From contig NZ_JASLGR010000007.1 of assembly GCF_030150155.1 (NCBI RefSeq), forward strand, positions 1-30,352: DNA of 30,352 bases, written 5' to 3'. Below are positions 13,448 to 20,712 of this stretch, in pieces. Position 1 is the first letter of the stretch, and each line of letters opens with the position of its first letter. This DNA is from Nocardioides sp. (GTDB lineage Bacteria; Actinomycetota; Actinomycetes; Propionibacteriales; Nocardioidaceae). The notes beneath the pieces were generated by a model. It was not told the origin of the DNA. It saw only the letters and a program-made list of their open reading frames with translations, and searched no databases. Made by a program: the position numbers and the translations under genes.

Positions 13448-15346
13448 ATGGCTGTTCTCGACCGCATCGCATCACCGCGCGACCTGGACGCGCTCGACGA
13501 GCGGGAGCTGACAGAGCTAGCGGCGGAGATCCGGGACCTGATGGTGCGCACCAACGCGCGCACCGGCGGGCACCTGGGACCGAACCTCGGCGTGGTCGAG
13601 CTGACGCTGGCGATCCACCGGATCTTCGACTCACCCACCGACCGCGTCGTGTGGGACACCGGCCACCAGTCCTACGTGCACAAGCTGCTCACCGGACGCG
13701 CTCCGGCCTTCGACACGCTGCGCCAGGAGGGTGGCCTCTCGGGCTACCCGAGCCAGGCCGAGTCGTCCCACGACCTGGTCGAGAACTCGCACGCCTCCAC
13801 CGCGCTGTCCTACGCCGACGGGCTGGCCAAGGCCTACCGGATCCGGGGCGAGGAGCGTCACGTCGTCGCGGTGATCGGCGACGGCGCGCTGACCGGCGGG
13901 ATGGCCTGGGAGGCGCTGAACAACATCGCGATCGCGCGGGACTCCCGACTTGTGATCGTGGTCAACGACAACGGTCGCTCCTACACGCCCACCATCGGCG
14001 GTCTGGCGAACGCGCTCACCTCGCTGCGGACCAACCCGCGCTATGAGCGCACCCTGGACCTGATCAAGCGCCGGCTGCCGTCGTTGCCCGGCGGCGGCGC
14101 GACGTACGAGATGCTGCACGCGGTCAAGAAGGGCCTCAAGGACGCGCTGGCGCCCCAGGGCCTCTTCGAGGACCTGGGCCTGAAGTACGTCGGTCCCGTG
14201 GACGGCCACGACCGTGCCGCGATGGAGCAGGCCCTCAAGCAGGCCAAGGGGTTCGGTGGCCCCGTGATCGTGCACGCGATCACGCAGAAGGGCAACGGCT
14301 ACGACGCCGCCGAGCAGCACGAGGCCGACCAGTTCCACAGCCCTGGCCCGTTCGACATCGAGACCGGCGTCGAGCTGCCGAAGGCGCGGTCGTGGACCGA
14401 CGTCTTCTCCGAGGAGATCGTCCGCCTGGGCGGGGAGCGCACCGACCTGGTCGCGATCACCGCCGCGATGATGCACCCGGTCGGCCTGGACAAGTTCGAG
14501 GCTGCCTTCCCCGAGCGCACCTTCGACGTCGGCATCGCCGAGCAGCACGCGGCCACCTCGGCCGCGGGGCTGGCGATGGGCGGCTTGCACCCGGTGGTGG
14601 CGCTGTACGCGACGTTCCTCAACCGGGCCTTCGACCAGGTCCTGATGGACTGCGCCCTGCACCGCTGCGGCGTCACCTTCGCCCTGGACCGCTCCGGGGT
14701 GACCGGCGACGACGGGGCCAGCCACAACGGCATGTGGGACATGTCGATGCTCCAGGTCGTGCCCGGCCTGCGGCTCGCCGCACCGCGCGACGCCTCACGG
14801 CTGCGCGAGCTGCTCGGCGAGGCCGTCTGCGTCGACGACGCCCCCACGGTGGTGCGCTACCCGAAGGGGCCGCCGCCGGCCGATATCGACGCGATCGGCC
14901 AGGTCGGTCACGCCGACCTGCTGGTCCGCGAGGGTGGCTCCGACGTACTGGTGATCGGCGTCGGCTCGATGGCGACCACCGCCGTCGAGGTCGGCCACAA
15001 GCTGGTCGCGCAGGGGATCGGCGTCACCGTGGTCGACCCGCGTTGGGTCAAGCCGGTCGACCCGGCCCTGATCGAGCTCTCCGGCACCCACCGGCTGGTG
15101 GTGACGATCGAGGACAACGGCATCGTCGGCGGCGTCGGCGCTGTCTTCCTGCAGAGCCTGTCGGCTGCCGGCGTCAGCACGCCGGTGCGGATCCACGGCA
15201 TCCCGCAGGAGTTCCTCGACCACGCCAAGCGTCCGAAGATCCTCGACCGGATCGGCCTGACCGCCGATGCGATCGTCGCCTCGACGCTGGCCGCGCTCGC
15301 CGAGGGCACGCACGCTGCGACGGTCGAGGAGCCCGTCAGCCACTGA
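13448..15346 (+). CDS. dxs: 1-deoxy-D-xylulose-5-phosphate synthase
   Basis: A 632-residue thiamine-diphosphate enzyme. It condenses pyruvate with glyceraldehyde 3-phosphate, the first step of the MEP isoprenoid pathway. Seen: GHLGPNLG with catalytic-type His42, DTGHQSYVHK, the ThDP/Mg motif starting GDGALTGG at 144-151 and ending in NDN, the transketolase-core glutamate in GIAEQHAA (Glu365), and the C-terminal transketolase domain (VVTIEDNGIVGGVG). Length is normal for the family. Cytoplasmic. It is separated by 3 bp from the end of the convergent L,D-transpeptidase gene; an inverted repeat inside that gene's end (15354-15373) may terminate dxs transcription. Nothing looks damaged. Confidence 0.97.
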   Translation: MAVLDRIASPRDLDALDERELTELAAEIRDLMVRTNARTGGHLGPNLGVVELTLAIHRIFDSPTDRVVWDTGHQSYVHKLLTGRAPAFDTLRQEGGLSGYPSQAESSHDLVENSHASTALSYADGLAKAYRIRGEERHVVAVIGDGALTGGMAWEALNNIAIARDSRLVIVVNDNGRSYTPTIGGLANALTSLRTNPRYERTLDLIKRRLPSLPGGGATYEMLHAVKKGLKDALAPQGLFEDLGLKYVGPVDGHDRAAMEQALKQAKGFGGPVIVHAITQKGNGYDAAEQHEADQFHSPGPFDIETGVELPKARSWTDVFSEEIVRLGGERTDLVAITAAMMHPVGLDKFEAAFPERTFDVGIAEQHAATSAAGLAMGGLHPVVALYATFLNRAFDQVLMDCALHRCGVTFALDRSGVTGDDGASHNGMWDMSMLQVVPGLRLAAPRDASRLRELLGEAVCVDDAPTVVRYPKGPPPADIDAIGQVGHADLLVREGGSDVLVIGVGSMATTAVEVGHKLVAQGIGVTVVDPRWVKPVDPALIELSGTHRLVVTIEDNGIVGGVGAVFLQSLSAAGVSTPVRIHGIPQEFLDHAKRPKILDRIGLTADAIVASTLAALAEGTHAATVEEPVSH

Positions 15347-15349
15347 GGC

Positions 15350-16051
15350 TCAGCGCACCACCACGGTGGTGCGTCCGCGGGCGGTGAACGACCAGATCGT
15401 GCGACTCATCGCCAGGCTGACCCTGACGCAGCCGTGGGAGTCACCGGCGAGGTTGGTGCCGAGGTACCAGTCGGGGTGCATCTGACGTCCCGAGCTCTTG
15501 TACGTCGGGATCCGGTGGAAGCCGATCCCGCACGGGGCGAACCTGACGAAGTTGTCCATGTAGACCGACCCGGACTGGTTCTTCACCACCCGCGCGGGAC
15601 GGCCACAGTAGGAGCCGGTGTGCCAACGGCCCCGGTGGAGCACCGCGGGGTTGTCCACGATCCCCGCCTGAGCGACGACCTTCCCCGAGCCCGCCACTAG
15701 CCAGATCCAGTTCTGCTGCTGGGAGATCACGATCCGGCGGCCACTGCCGGTGCCGGCCGGGACCGGACGCACATCGCAGCGTGGGGCGTCGGCCGCGTTC
15801 AGCCGGGTGCGTTCGGTCGAGGTCAGCGTGCCGCTCTGGCGGTGGCCGAGCCGGGACTGGAAGCGCACGATCGCTGAGCGGGTGTGTGACCCGACGACAC
15901 CGTCTTCGGGCCCCGCGTCGCAGCCCAGGGCGTTGAGCCTGCCCTGCATCGCCGCGGCACCGCTGGGGGCTGCCTCGGCGGCGGGAAGGGCCATGCCTCC
16001 CCACGTCGACACACTGACGATGATCGCTGCCACCACGACGGCCCTGCGCAT
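15350..16051 (-). CDS. secreted L,D-transpeptidase (YkuD) with peptidoglycan-binding domain
   Basis: A 233-residue exported protein. Signal peptide ~1-28 (MRRAVVVAAIIVSVSTWGG... AAEA). Residues ~33-85 resemble a PG_binding_1 domain (MQGRLNALGC, GVVGSHTRSAIVRFQ). From ~110 a YkuD domain runs to the end, with the catalytic motif SHGCVR (Cys208, preceded by His) and an upstream His (MHPDWYLG). Such enzymes make 3-3 crosslinks in peptidoglycan or attach proteins to it, outside the membrane. The CGRPARVV and FAPCGIGFH cysteines may form a disulfide. Start ATG 16051 is set by the signal peptide and by a -10 box TACGGT 6 nt upstream; the frame upstream reads through tandem repeats and is not coding. 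Confidence 0.88.
   Translation of the reverse strand: MRRAVVVAAIIVSVSTWGGMALPAAEAAPSGAAAMQGRLNALGCDAGPEDGVVGSHTRSAIVRFQSRLGHRQSGTLTSTERTRLNAADAPRCDVRPVPAGTGSGRRIVISQQQNWIWLVAGSGKVVAQAGIVDNPAVLHRGRWHTGSYCGRPARVVKNQSGSVYMDNFVRFAPCGIGFHRIPTYKSSGRQMHPDWYLGTNLAGDSHGCVRVSLAMSRTIWSFTARGRTTVVVR
15354..15373 (+). terminator. candidate dxs terminator inside the end of the transpeptidase gene
   Basis: CGCACCACC (15354-15362) and GGTGGTGCG (15365-15373) are perfect 9-bp arms with a 2-bp centre (in RNA an 8-bp stem with a 4-nt loop), starting 8 nt after the dxs stop. The same bases encode the last residues (TTVVVR) of the convergent gene. Confidence 0.45.
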
Positions 16052-16057
16052 GGCACG

Positions 16058-16063
16058 ACCGTA
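16058..16063 (-). promoter_or_regulatory. -10 box of the L,D-transpeptidase gene (leaderless type)
   Basis: TACGGT on the minus strand, 6 nt from the ATG at 16051. Confidence 0.5.
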
Positions 16064-16108
16064 GCAAGGGAACGCCGCGAGCGGCAGGCGTCTGGGTGGG
16101 GCTGGGAG

Positions 16109-16170
16109 GGTGGTGAACCCGGAAGTGGGCGGTGGTGAACCCGGAAGTGGGCGGTGGTGAACCCGGAAGT
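16109..16170. repeat. 22-bp tandem repeat, 2.8 copies
   Basis: Two identical 22-bp units (16109-16130 and 16131-16152) and an 18-bp partial unit (16153-16170), core GGTGGTGAACCCGGAAGT. It lies between the transpeptidase promoter and the fadB terminator. A 22-bp period puts each copy on the same face of the helix. The copies abut directly, so it is not a CRISPR array. Confidence 0.85.
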
Positions 16171-16175
16171 CGCGA

Positions 16176-16219
16176 AAGGGCCGTGACCGCGCCTGGGTGA
16201 GGCTGCGGTCACGGCCCTT
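16176..16219 (-). terminator. fadB terminator
   Basis: AAGGGCCGTGACCGC (16176-16190) pairs perfectly with GCGGTCACGGCCCTT (16205-16219): a 15-bp stem with a 14-nt loop. Read on the minus strand it follows the fadB stop by ~28 nt and ends in a short T run (CTTTC). Confidence 0.8.
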
Positions 16220-16246
16220 CGCTGGGTGGTGCTTCGCTGGGTGGTG
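16217..16246. repeat. 15-bp tandem duplication next to the fadB stop codon
   Basis: CTTCGCTGGGTGGTG occurs twice in direct succession (16217-16231, 16232-16246), directly after the fadB stop. The outer copy overlaps the terminator stem by 3 bp. It looks like a recent slippage duplication. Confidence 0.85.
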
Positions 16247-16247
16247 C

Positions 16248-18359
16248 CTAGTGGAACGTCGTGCCCGTGACGGCCTGCGAGATGCCCTCACGGTCGAGCA
16301 GCTGGGTCAGACCACCGTTCCAGAACTGGAAGCCGGCACCGGTGATCATGCCGAGGTCGATGTCCTCGGGTGCCTGGGCGACACCCTCGTCCAGCATCCG
16401 GCGGGTCTCGTCGGCGAGCGCCTCCAGGGTCTGGCGGCGCACCTCCTCGGCGGTCAGGACCGTGTCGCCGACCGTCAGCAGCGCCTCGACCTCGGGGTCC
16501 AGGGTGGTGCCGTCGGGGCCGTAGAACGACGTCTTCTTCGCCTCGACGACCTTGTGCAGGTTCTCCGAGAGGTAGAAGCGGTCGGGGAAGGCGTTGGCCA
16601 GCGTCTCGTTGTTGTGGTAGGCGATGGCCGGACCGACCAGAGCGATCAGCATGTACGGCGGCATCGGGGTCACCCCGGCGAAGGCGGAGTCCACGACCGA
16701 GATCGGGGTGCCCTCGTCGGCGATCTTGGCCACGGCGCCCATGAAGCGACCGAGCAGACGGTTCACGATGAAGGACGGGCTGTCCTTGACCAGGATCGTC
16801 GTCTTGCCGAGCGTGCGGCCCGCAGCGAAGGCGGTGGCCAGCGCGGCGTCGGAGGTCTTCTCGCCCTTGATGATCTCCAGCAGCGGCATCACCGCGACCG
16901 GGTTGAAGAAGTGGAAGCCGACGACCCGCTCGGGGTGGGCCAGCTCGCTGGCCATCTCGGTGATGGAGAGCGAGGAGGTGTTGGTCGCGAAGACGGCGGT
17001 CGACGGGGCGACCTTCTCGGCGTTGGCGAAGACCGTCTTCTTGACGCTCATCTCCTCAAAGACGGCCTCGATGATGAAGTCGGCGTCCCCGAAGGCGCGG
17101 GCGTAGTCCACGTCGGCACTGACCAGGGCCTTGAGCCGGTTGGTGGTGTCCTGGCTGGCGCGGCCCTTGGCCAGGCGCTTGTCCAGCTCGGCGTGGACGT
17201 AGGCCACACCCTTGTCGGCGCGGTCCTGGTCGAGGTCGACCATCACGACCGGCACCTTGAGCCGCTGGACGAAGAGCAGCGCGAACTGCGAGGCCATCAG
17301 ACCGGCACCGATGATGCCGACCTTGGTGATCGGCTGCGCCAGGGACTTGTCCGGGGCACCGGCGGGACGCTTGGCCCGCTTCTGCACCAGGTCGAAGGAG
17401 TACAGGCAGGCGGCGGTCTGCGGGATCGTGACGGCGGTGGAGAGCGCGTCGTCCTCCGCGGCGAAGCCCTCGTCCTTGGACACGGTCTTGGCCAGGGTGA
17501 GCAGCTCGACGGCCTTCGTTGCCGACGGCGAGGCGTTGCCGGTCTTGGCCCAGGCGAAGAACCCGGCGTTCTTGACGGCCTCGTCCCAGCCGGCGCCACG
17601 GTCGATCTCGGGGCGATCGACCACGATCTCGCCGGTGAGGACCTTGTCGGCCCAGGCGAAGGACTGCTCCAGGTAGTCGGCGCCGTTGAACGCCACGTCG
17701 GCGATGCCGAGGTCGGAGACCTCGGTGCCGCGCAGCACCTTGCCGTTGTTGAGCGGGTTCTCGATGAAGACCTTGGCGGCCTTCTCCGGGCCGATCAGGT
17801 TCGGCAGCAGGTAGGCGCCACCCCAGCCGGGGACCAGACCGAGCATGACCTCGGGCAGGCCGACGGCCGGCACGGAGTCGATCACGGTGCGGTAGTCGGC
17901 GTGCAGCGCCACCTCGAGGCCACCACCGAGGGCGAGGCCGTTGATGAAGCCGAAGGAGGGCTTCTTCACGTGGGTGCCGTTGACTACGGCGCCGTCACCG
18001 AGCTTGCGGAAGACGGCGTGGCCGAGCTCGGCGATGGTCCGCACGCCCGAGACCGGGGCGTCCTTGAACATCGACAGGTCGGCACCGGCGGCCAGGATGA
18101 ACGGCTTGCCGGTCACCGCGATCGCGTCGATCTCGTCGTCGGCCAGCGCAGCGTCGTACGCCTTGTTGAGCTCGACCAGGCCCTTCGGACCGAAGGTGTT
18201 GGGGCGGGTGTGGTCCTTGCCGTTGTCCAGCGTGACCACGCCGAGCACCTTGCCCGAGGCCAGGGTGACCTTGTGCAGCGGCGCCTTGGTGACGACCTCG
18301 TCGTCGCTGAAGAGCTGCTCGATGTCGACCAGCAGCTTGCTGATGTCAGTCGTGGCCAT
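16248..18359 (-). CDS. fadB: fatty-acid oxidation complex alpha subunit FadB (enoyl-CoA hydratase / 3-hydroxyacyl-CoA dehydrogenase)
   Basis: A 703-residue fusion. The N-terminal crotonase domain has both catalytic glutamates: GGGLE (Glu149) and GLPE (Glu170). A Rossmann dehydrogenase domain follows with VGIIGAGLMA (~348-356), Ser462/463 in TNTSSLS, catalytic His483 in GFHFFNPV, and Glu495. The C-terminal HAD domains complete it. It hydrates trans-2-enoyl-CoA and oxidises the L-3-hydroxyacyl-CoA with NAD+ in beta-oxidation. GAGLMASQ and the size match M. tuberculosis FadB (Rv0860), half of its trifunctional complex with FadA (Rv0859), by recall. The start ATG 18359 lies 1 nt after the fadA stop, so the genes are translationally coupled, as expected for partners in one complex. 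Expression should follow the fadA promoter. Confidence 0.95.
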   Translation of the reverse strand: MATTDISKLLVDIEQLFSDDEVVTKAPLHKVTLASGKVLGVVTLDNGKDHTRPNTFGPKGLVELNKAYDAALADDEIDAIAVTGKPFILAAGADLSMFKDAPVSGVRTIAELGHAVFRKLGDGAVVNGTHVKKPSFGFINGLALGGGLEVALHADYRTVIDSVPAVGLPEVMLGLVPGWGGAYLLPNLIGPEKAAKVFIENPLNNGKVLRGTEVSDLGIADVAFNGADYLEQSFAWADKVLTGEIVVDRPEIDRGAGWDEAVKNAGFFAWAKTGNASPSATKAVELLTLAKTVSKDEGFAAEDDALSTAVTIPQTAACLYSFDLVQKRAKRPAGAPDKSLAQPITKVGIIGAGLMASQFALLFVQRLKVPVVMVDLDQDRADKGVAYVHAELDKRLAKGRASQDTTNRLKALVSADVDYARAFGDADFIIEAVFEEMSVKKTVFANAEKVAPSTAVFATNTSSLSITEMASELAHPERVVGFHFFNPVAVMPLLEIIKGEKTSDAALATAFAAGRTLGKTTILVKDSPSFIVNRLLGRFMGAVAKIADEGTPISVVDSAFAGVTPMPPYMLIALVGPAIAYHNNETLANAFPDRFYLSENLHKVVEAKKTSFYGPDGTTLDPEVEALLTVGDTVLTAEEVRRQTLEALADETRRMLDEGVAQAPEDIDLGMITGAGFQFWNGGLTQLLDREGISQAVTGTTFH

Positions 18360-18360
18360 C

Positions 18361-19572
18361 TCAGGCACCAACCTTCTTCTTCTCGCCGTTCCAGTGCGGG
18401 TTCTCCCAGATCACCGTGCCGCCCATGCCCAGGCCGATGCACATCGTGGTCATGCCGTAGCGGATCGAGGGGTCCTCCTCGAACTGCCGGGCGAGCTGGA
18501 TCATCAGGCGCACGCCCGAGGAGGCCAGCGGGTGACCGAACGCGATCGCGCCGCCGTACGGGTTGACCCGCTCGTCGTTCTGGTCGATGCCGAAGTGGTC
18601 GAGGAAGGCGAGCACCTGGATGGCGAACGCCTCGTTGATCTCGAAGGCGTCGATGTCCTCGATGGTCAGGCCGGCCTTGGCCAGGGCCTTCTCGGTCGCG
18701 GGGATCGGGCCGACGGCCATCACCTCGGGCGCGACCCCGGCGAAGGCGTAGGTGACCAGACGCATCTTGATCGGCAGGCCGAGCTCGCGGGCGACCTCCT
18801 CGGAGGCCAGCAGCGAGGCGGTGGCGCCGTCGTTGATGCCCGCGGCGTTGCCAGCGGTGACGCGGCCGTGCGGACGGAACGGCGTCTTGAGCTTGGCCAG
18901 GTCCTCGACGGTGGTGCCCGGACGCATCGGCTCGTCGGTGGTGGCCAGGCCCCAGCCGTTCTCGACCGAGCGGGTCGCGACCGGGACGAGGTCGGGCTGG
19001 ATCTTGCCCTCGGCGTACGCCTTCTCGGCGAGGTCCTGGGAGCGGACGGCGTAGGCGTCGGTGCGCTCCTTGGTGATCGCCGGGTAGCGGTCGTGGACGT
19101 TCTCGGCGGTGTTGCCCATCACCAGGGCCGACGGGTCGACGAGCTTCTCCGAGACGATCCGCGGGTTCGGGTCGACGCCCTCGCCCATCGGGTGGCGGCC
19201 CATGTGCTCGACGCCACCGGCGATCGCGATGTCGTAGGCGCCGAAGGCGATGCCGCCGGCGGTGGTGGTGACGGCGGTCATCGCGCCGGCACACATCCGG
19301 TCGATGGCGTAGCCGGGCACGGACTGGGGGAGTCCGGCCAGCAGGCTCGCGGTGCGGCCGATGGTGAGGCCCTGGTCACCGATCTGGGTGGTCGCGGCGA
19401 CCGCGACCTCGTCGATCCGCTCGGGGGGAAGGGAGGGGTTGCGGCGCACCAGCTCACGGATGAGCTTGACCACCAGGTCGTCGGCACGGGTCTCGGCGTA
19501 CTGGCCCTTGGCCTTGCCGAACGGAGTACGTACGCCGTCTACGAAGACGACCTCGCGCAGTTCTCGGGACAC
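18361..19572 (-). CDS. fadA: acetyl-CoA acyltransferase (3-ketoacyl-CoA thiolase) FadA
   Basis: A 403-residue thiolase. Catalytic residues are in place: nucleophile Cys94 (DRMCAGAM), His347 (GHPLASSG) and Cys378 (CIGLGMGG). It cleaves 3-ketoacyl-CoA with CoA as the last step of beta-oxidation and would form a complex with the FadB encoded 1 nt downstream. Start is a GTG at 19572 (VSRELREVVFVDG), set by a good ribosome site AGGAG about 6 nt upstream and by alignment with thiolase N-termini; the frame upstream to 19662 runs over the probable operator. Unlike most genes here it has a leader of ~60 nt. A TTAC-n6-GTAA inverted repeat at 19646-19659 overlaps the likely -10 and may bind a fatty-acid-responsive regulator. 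Confidence 0.95.
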   Translation of the reverse strand: MSRELREVVFVDGVRTPFGKAKGQYAETRADDLVVKLIRELVRRNPSLPPERIDEVAVAATTQIGDQGLTIGRTASLLAGLPQSVPGYAIDRMCAGAMTAVTTTAGGIAFGAYDIAIAGGVEHMGRHPMGEGVDPNPRIVSEKLVDPSALVMGNTAENVHDRYPAITKERTDAYAVRSQDLAEKAYAEGKIQPDLVPVATRSVENGWGLATTDEPMRPGTTVEDLAKLKTPFRPHGRVTAGNAAGINDGATASLLASEEVARELGLPIKMRLVTYAFAGVAPEVMAVGPIPATEKALAKAGLTIEDIDAFEINEAFAIQVLAFLDHFGIDQNDERVNPYGGAIAFGHPLASSGVRLMIQLARQFEEDPSIRYGMTTMCIGLGMGGTVIWENPHWNGEKKKVGA

Positions 19573-19642
19573 CAGTTCTCCTGTTTCAGGTTGGCCATCA
19601 GGTTGGCATGGACATGGAGTGGAAGAAGATCCAACAGAGACC

Positions 19643-19659
19643 ACATTACTCATCGGTAA
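19643..19659 (-). promoter_or_regulatory. fadA -10 box and overlapping TTAC/GTAA operator
   Basis: On the minus strand TAATGT (19643-19648) can serve as -10 for fadA. It is overlapped by the inverted repeat TTAC-TCATCG-GTAA (19646-19659). TetR-type regulators of actinobacterial fatty acid genes bind sites of this general kind; which one binds here is unknown. Confidence 0.45.
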
Positions 19660-19665
19660 CATGGC

Positions 19666-19684
19666 GGGGGAATAGGGTTCCCCC
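19666..19684 (+). promoter_or_regulatory. promoter of PAC2-tesB inside an inverted repeat
   Basis: GGGGGAA-TAGGG-TTCCCCC: perfect 7-bp arms with a 5-bp centre. A -10 box TAGGGT (19673-19678) lies across the centre. It could be an operator, or chance in GC-rich DNA. The divergent fadA site ends 6 bp away. Confidence 0.4.
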
Positions 19685-19734
19685 TGAGGGTCGTTGGGCT
19701 GGTCGTGTTGCGAAGAAGAGGGGCGGGCGAAGAC

Positions 19735-20712
19735 GTGGCGAAGAATCAGAAATCACGGCTTGTCCACATCGTCGACCAGGTACCTCTCCTCGACGACTAT
19801 GACGGACCGCTGGTGATGCTGCAGGTACTGGATGGGTTCCTGGACGCCGGCAACGCGTCGGTGCGGGCGGCCAACTACCTGGTCCAGAGCGCTGCCGCGG
19901 CCCCGGTCGTGGCGACCTTCGACGTCGACGCGTTCCACGACTACCGGGCGCGTCGGCCCCCGGTGACGTTCGCGCGCGACCACTACGAGGACTACGAGAC
20001 CCCGCGGCTGGTGGTCCGGCTGCTCACCGACGCCGGTGGCACGCCGTACCTGCTGCTGCACGGCCACGAGCCCGACAACCGCTGGGAGGCGTTCGCCCGT
20101 GCCGTGCGCGAGGTCGTCGAGCGCTTCGGCGTGGACACGGTGATCAGCCTCGGCTCGGTGCCGATGGCGGTGCCGCACACCCGGCCGCTGACGATCACCC
20201 GGCACGCCAACAACCCCGACCTGATCACCACCGAGAGCCCCTGGCAGGGCGAGCTCCGGGTGCCCTCCAGTGCCCAGGTCTTGGTCGAGCTGCGCCTCGG
20301 CGCCTGGGGTCACGACGCGATGGGCTTCGTCGCGCATATCCCGCACTACCTCGCCCAGCTCGACTACCCGGCCGCAGCAGTGACGCTGCTGGAGCAGGTG
20401 GAGTACGCCGGTCGGCTCACGATCGACCTGGCCAACCTGCACGCCGAGGCCGAGGCCCGGAACCAGGAGATCACGACGTACCTGGAGGAGAACGCCGAGG
20501 TCGCCGAGGTGGTGCAGGCCCTGGAGCGCCAGTACGACTCCTTCACCCGGGCCGAGGAGGCCGGCGCCAACCTGCTCGCGCCCAACCAGCCGCTGCCCAC
20601 GGGCGAGGAGCTGGGCCAGGAGTTCGAGCGCTTCCTGGCCGGTCTGGAGGACCGTCACGACAACCAATCGGACCCGTCCGATTCCGATGGAGAGGAGGGC
20701 CCGACCTCGTGA
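19735..20712 (+). CDS. PAC2 family protein
   Basis: A 325-residue protein of the PAC2 (proteasome assembly chaperone 2) superfamily. Seen are the N-terminal LVHIVDQVPLLDDYDGPLVMLQVLDGFLDAGNAS region, the middle RLVVRLLTD...PYLLLHGHEPDNRWEAF segment, and VDTVISLGSVPMAVPHTRP, which together are typical of actinobacterial PAC2 proteins (ATP-grasp-associated or stand-alone). The C-terminus is acidic and Asp/Ser-rich (DNQSDPSDSDGEEGP). Molecular function is not established; a link to the actinobacterial proteasome has been suggested for the family. GTG 19735 is preferred over GTG 19705, since homologues start near AKNQKSRLVHIVD and the upstream bases are G-rich (GAGGGGCGGGCGA). The stop overlaps the tesB start by 4 bases (GTGA), so the two are translationally coupled. 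Confidence 0.85.
   Translation: MAKNQKSRLVHIVDQVPLLDDYDGPLVMLQVLDGFLDAGNASVRAANYLVQSAAAAPVVATFDVDAFHDYRARRPPVTFARDHYEDYETPRLVVRLLTDAGGTPYLLLHGHEPDNRWEAFARAVREVVERFGVDTVISLGSVPMAVPHTRPLTITRHANNPDLITTESPWQGELRVPSSAQVLVELRLGAWGHDAMGFVAHIPHYLAQLDYPAAAVTLLEQVEYAGRLTIDLANLHAEAEARNQEITTYLEENAEVAEVVQALERQYDSFTRAEEAGANLLAPNQPLPTGEELGQEFERFLAGLEDRHDNQSDPSDSDGEEGPTS

Noticed and set aside
16109..16170. CRISPR-like repeat
   Set aside because: Units are directly adjacent with no spacers, and no cas genes are present.
16197..18566. 789-codon open frame opposite fadB
   Set aside because: Same reason: no recognisable motif, and fadB on the other strand is unambiguous.
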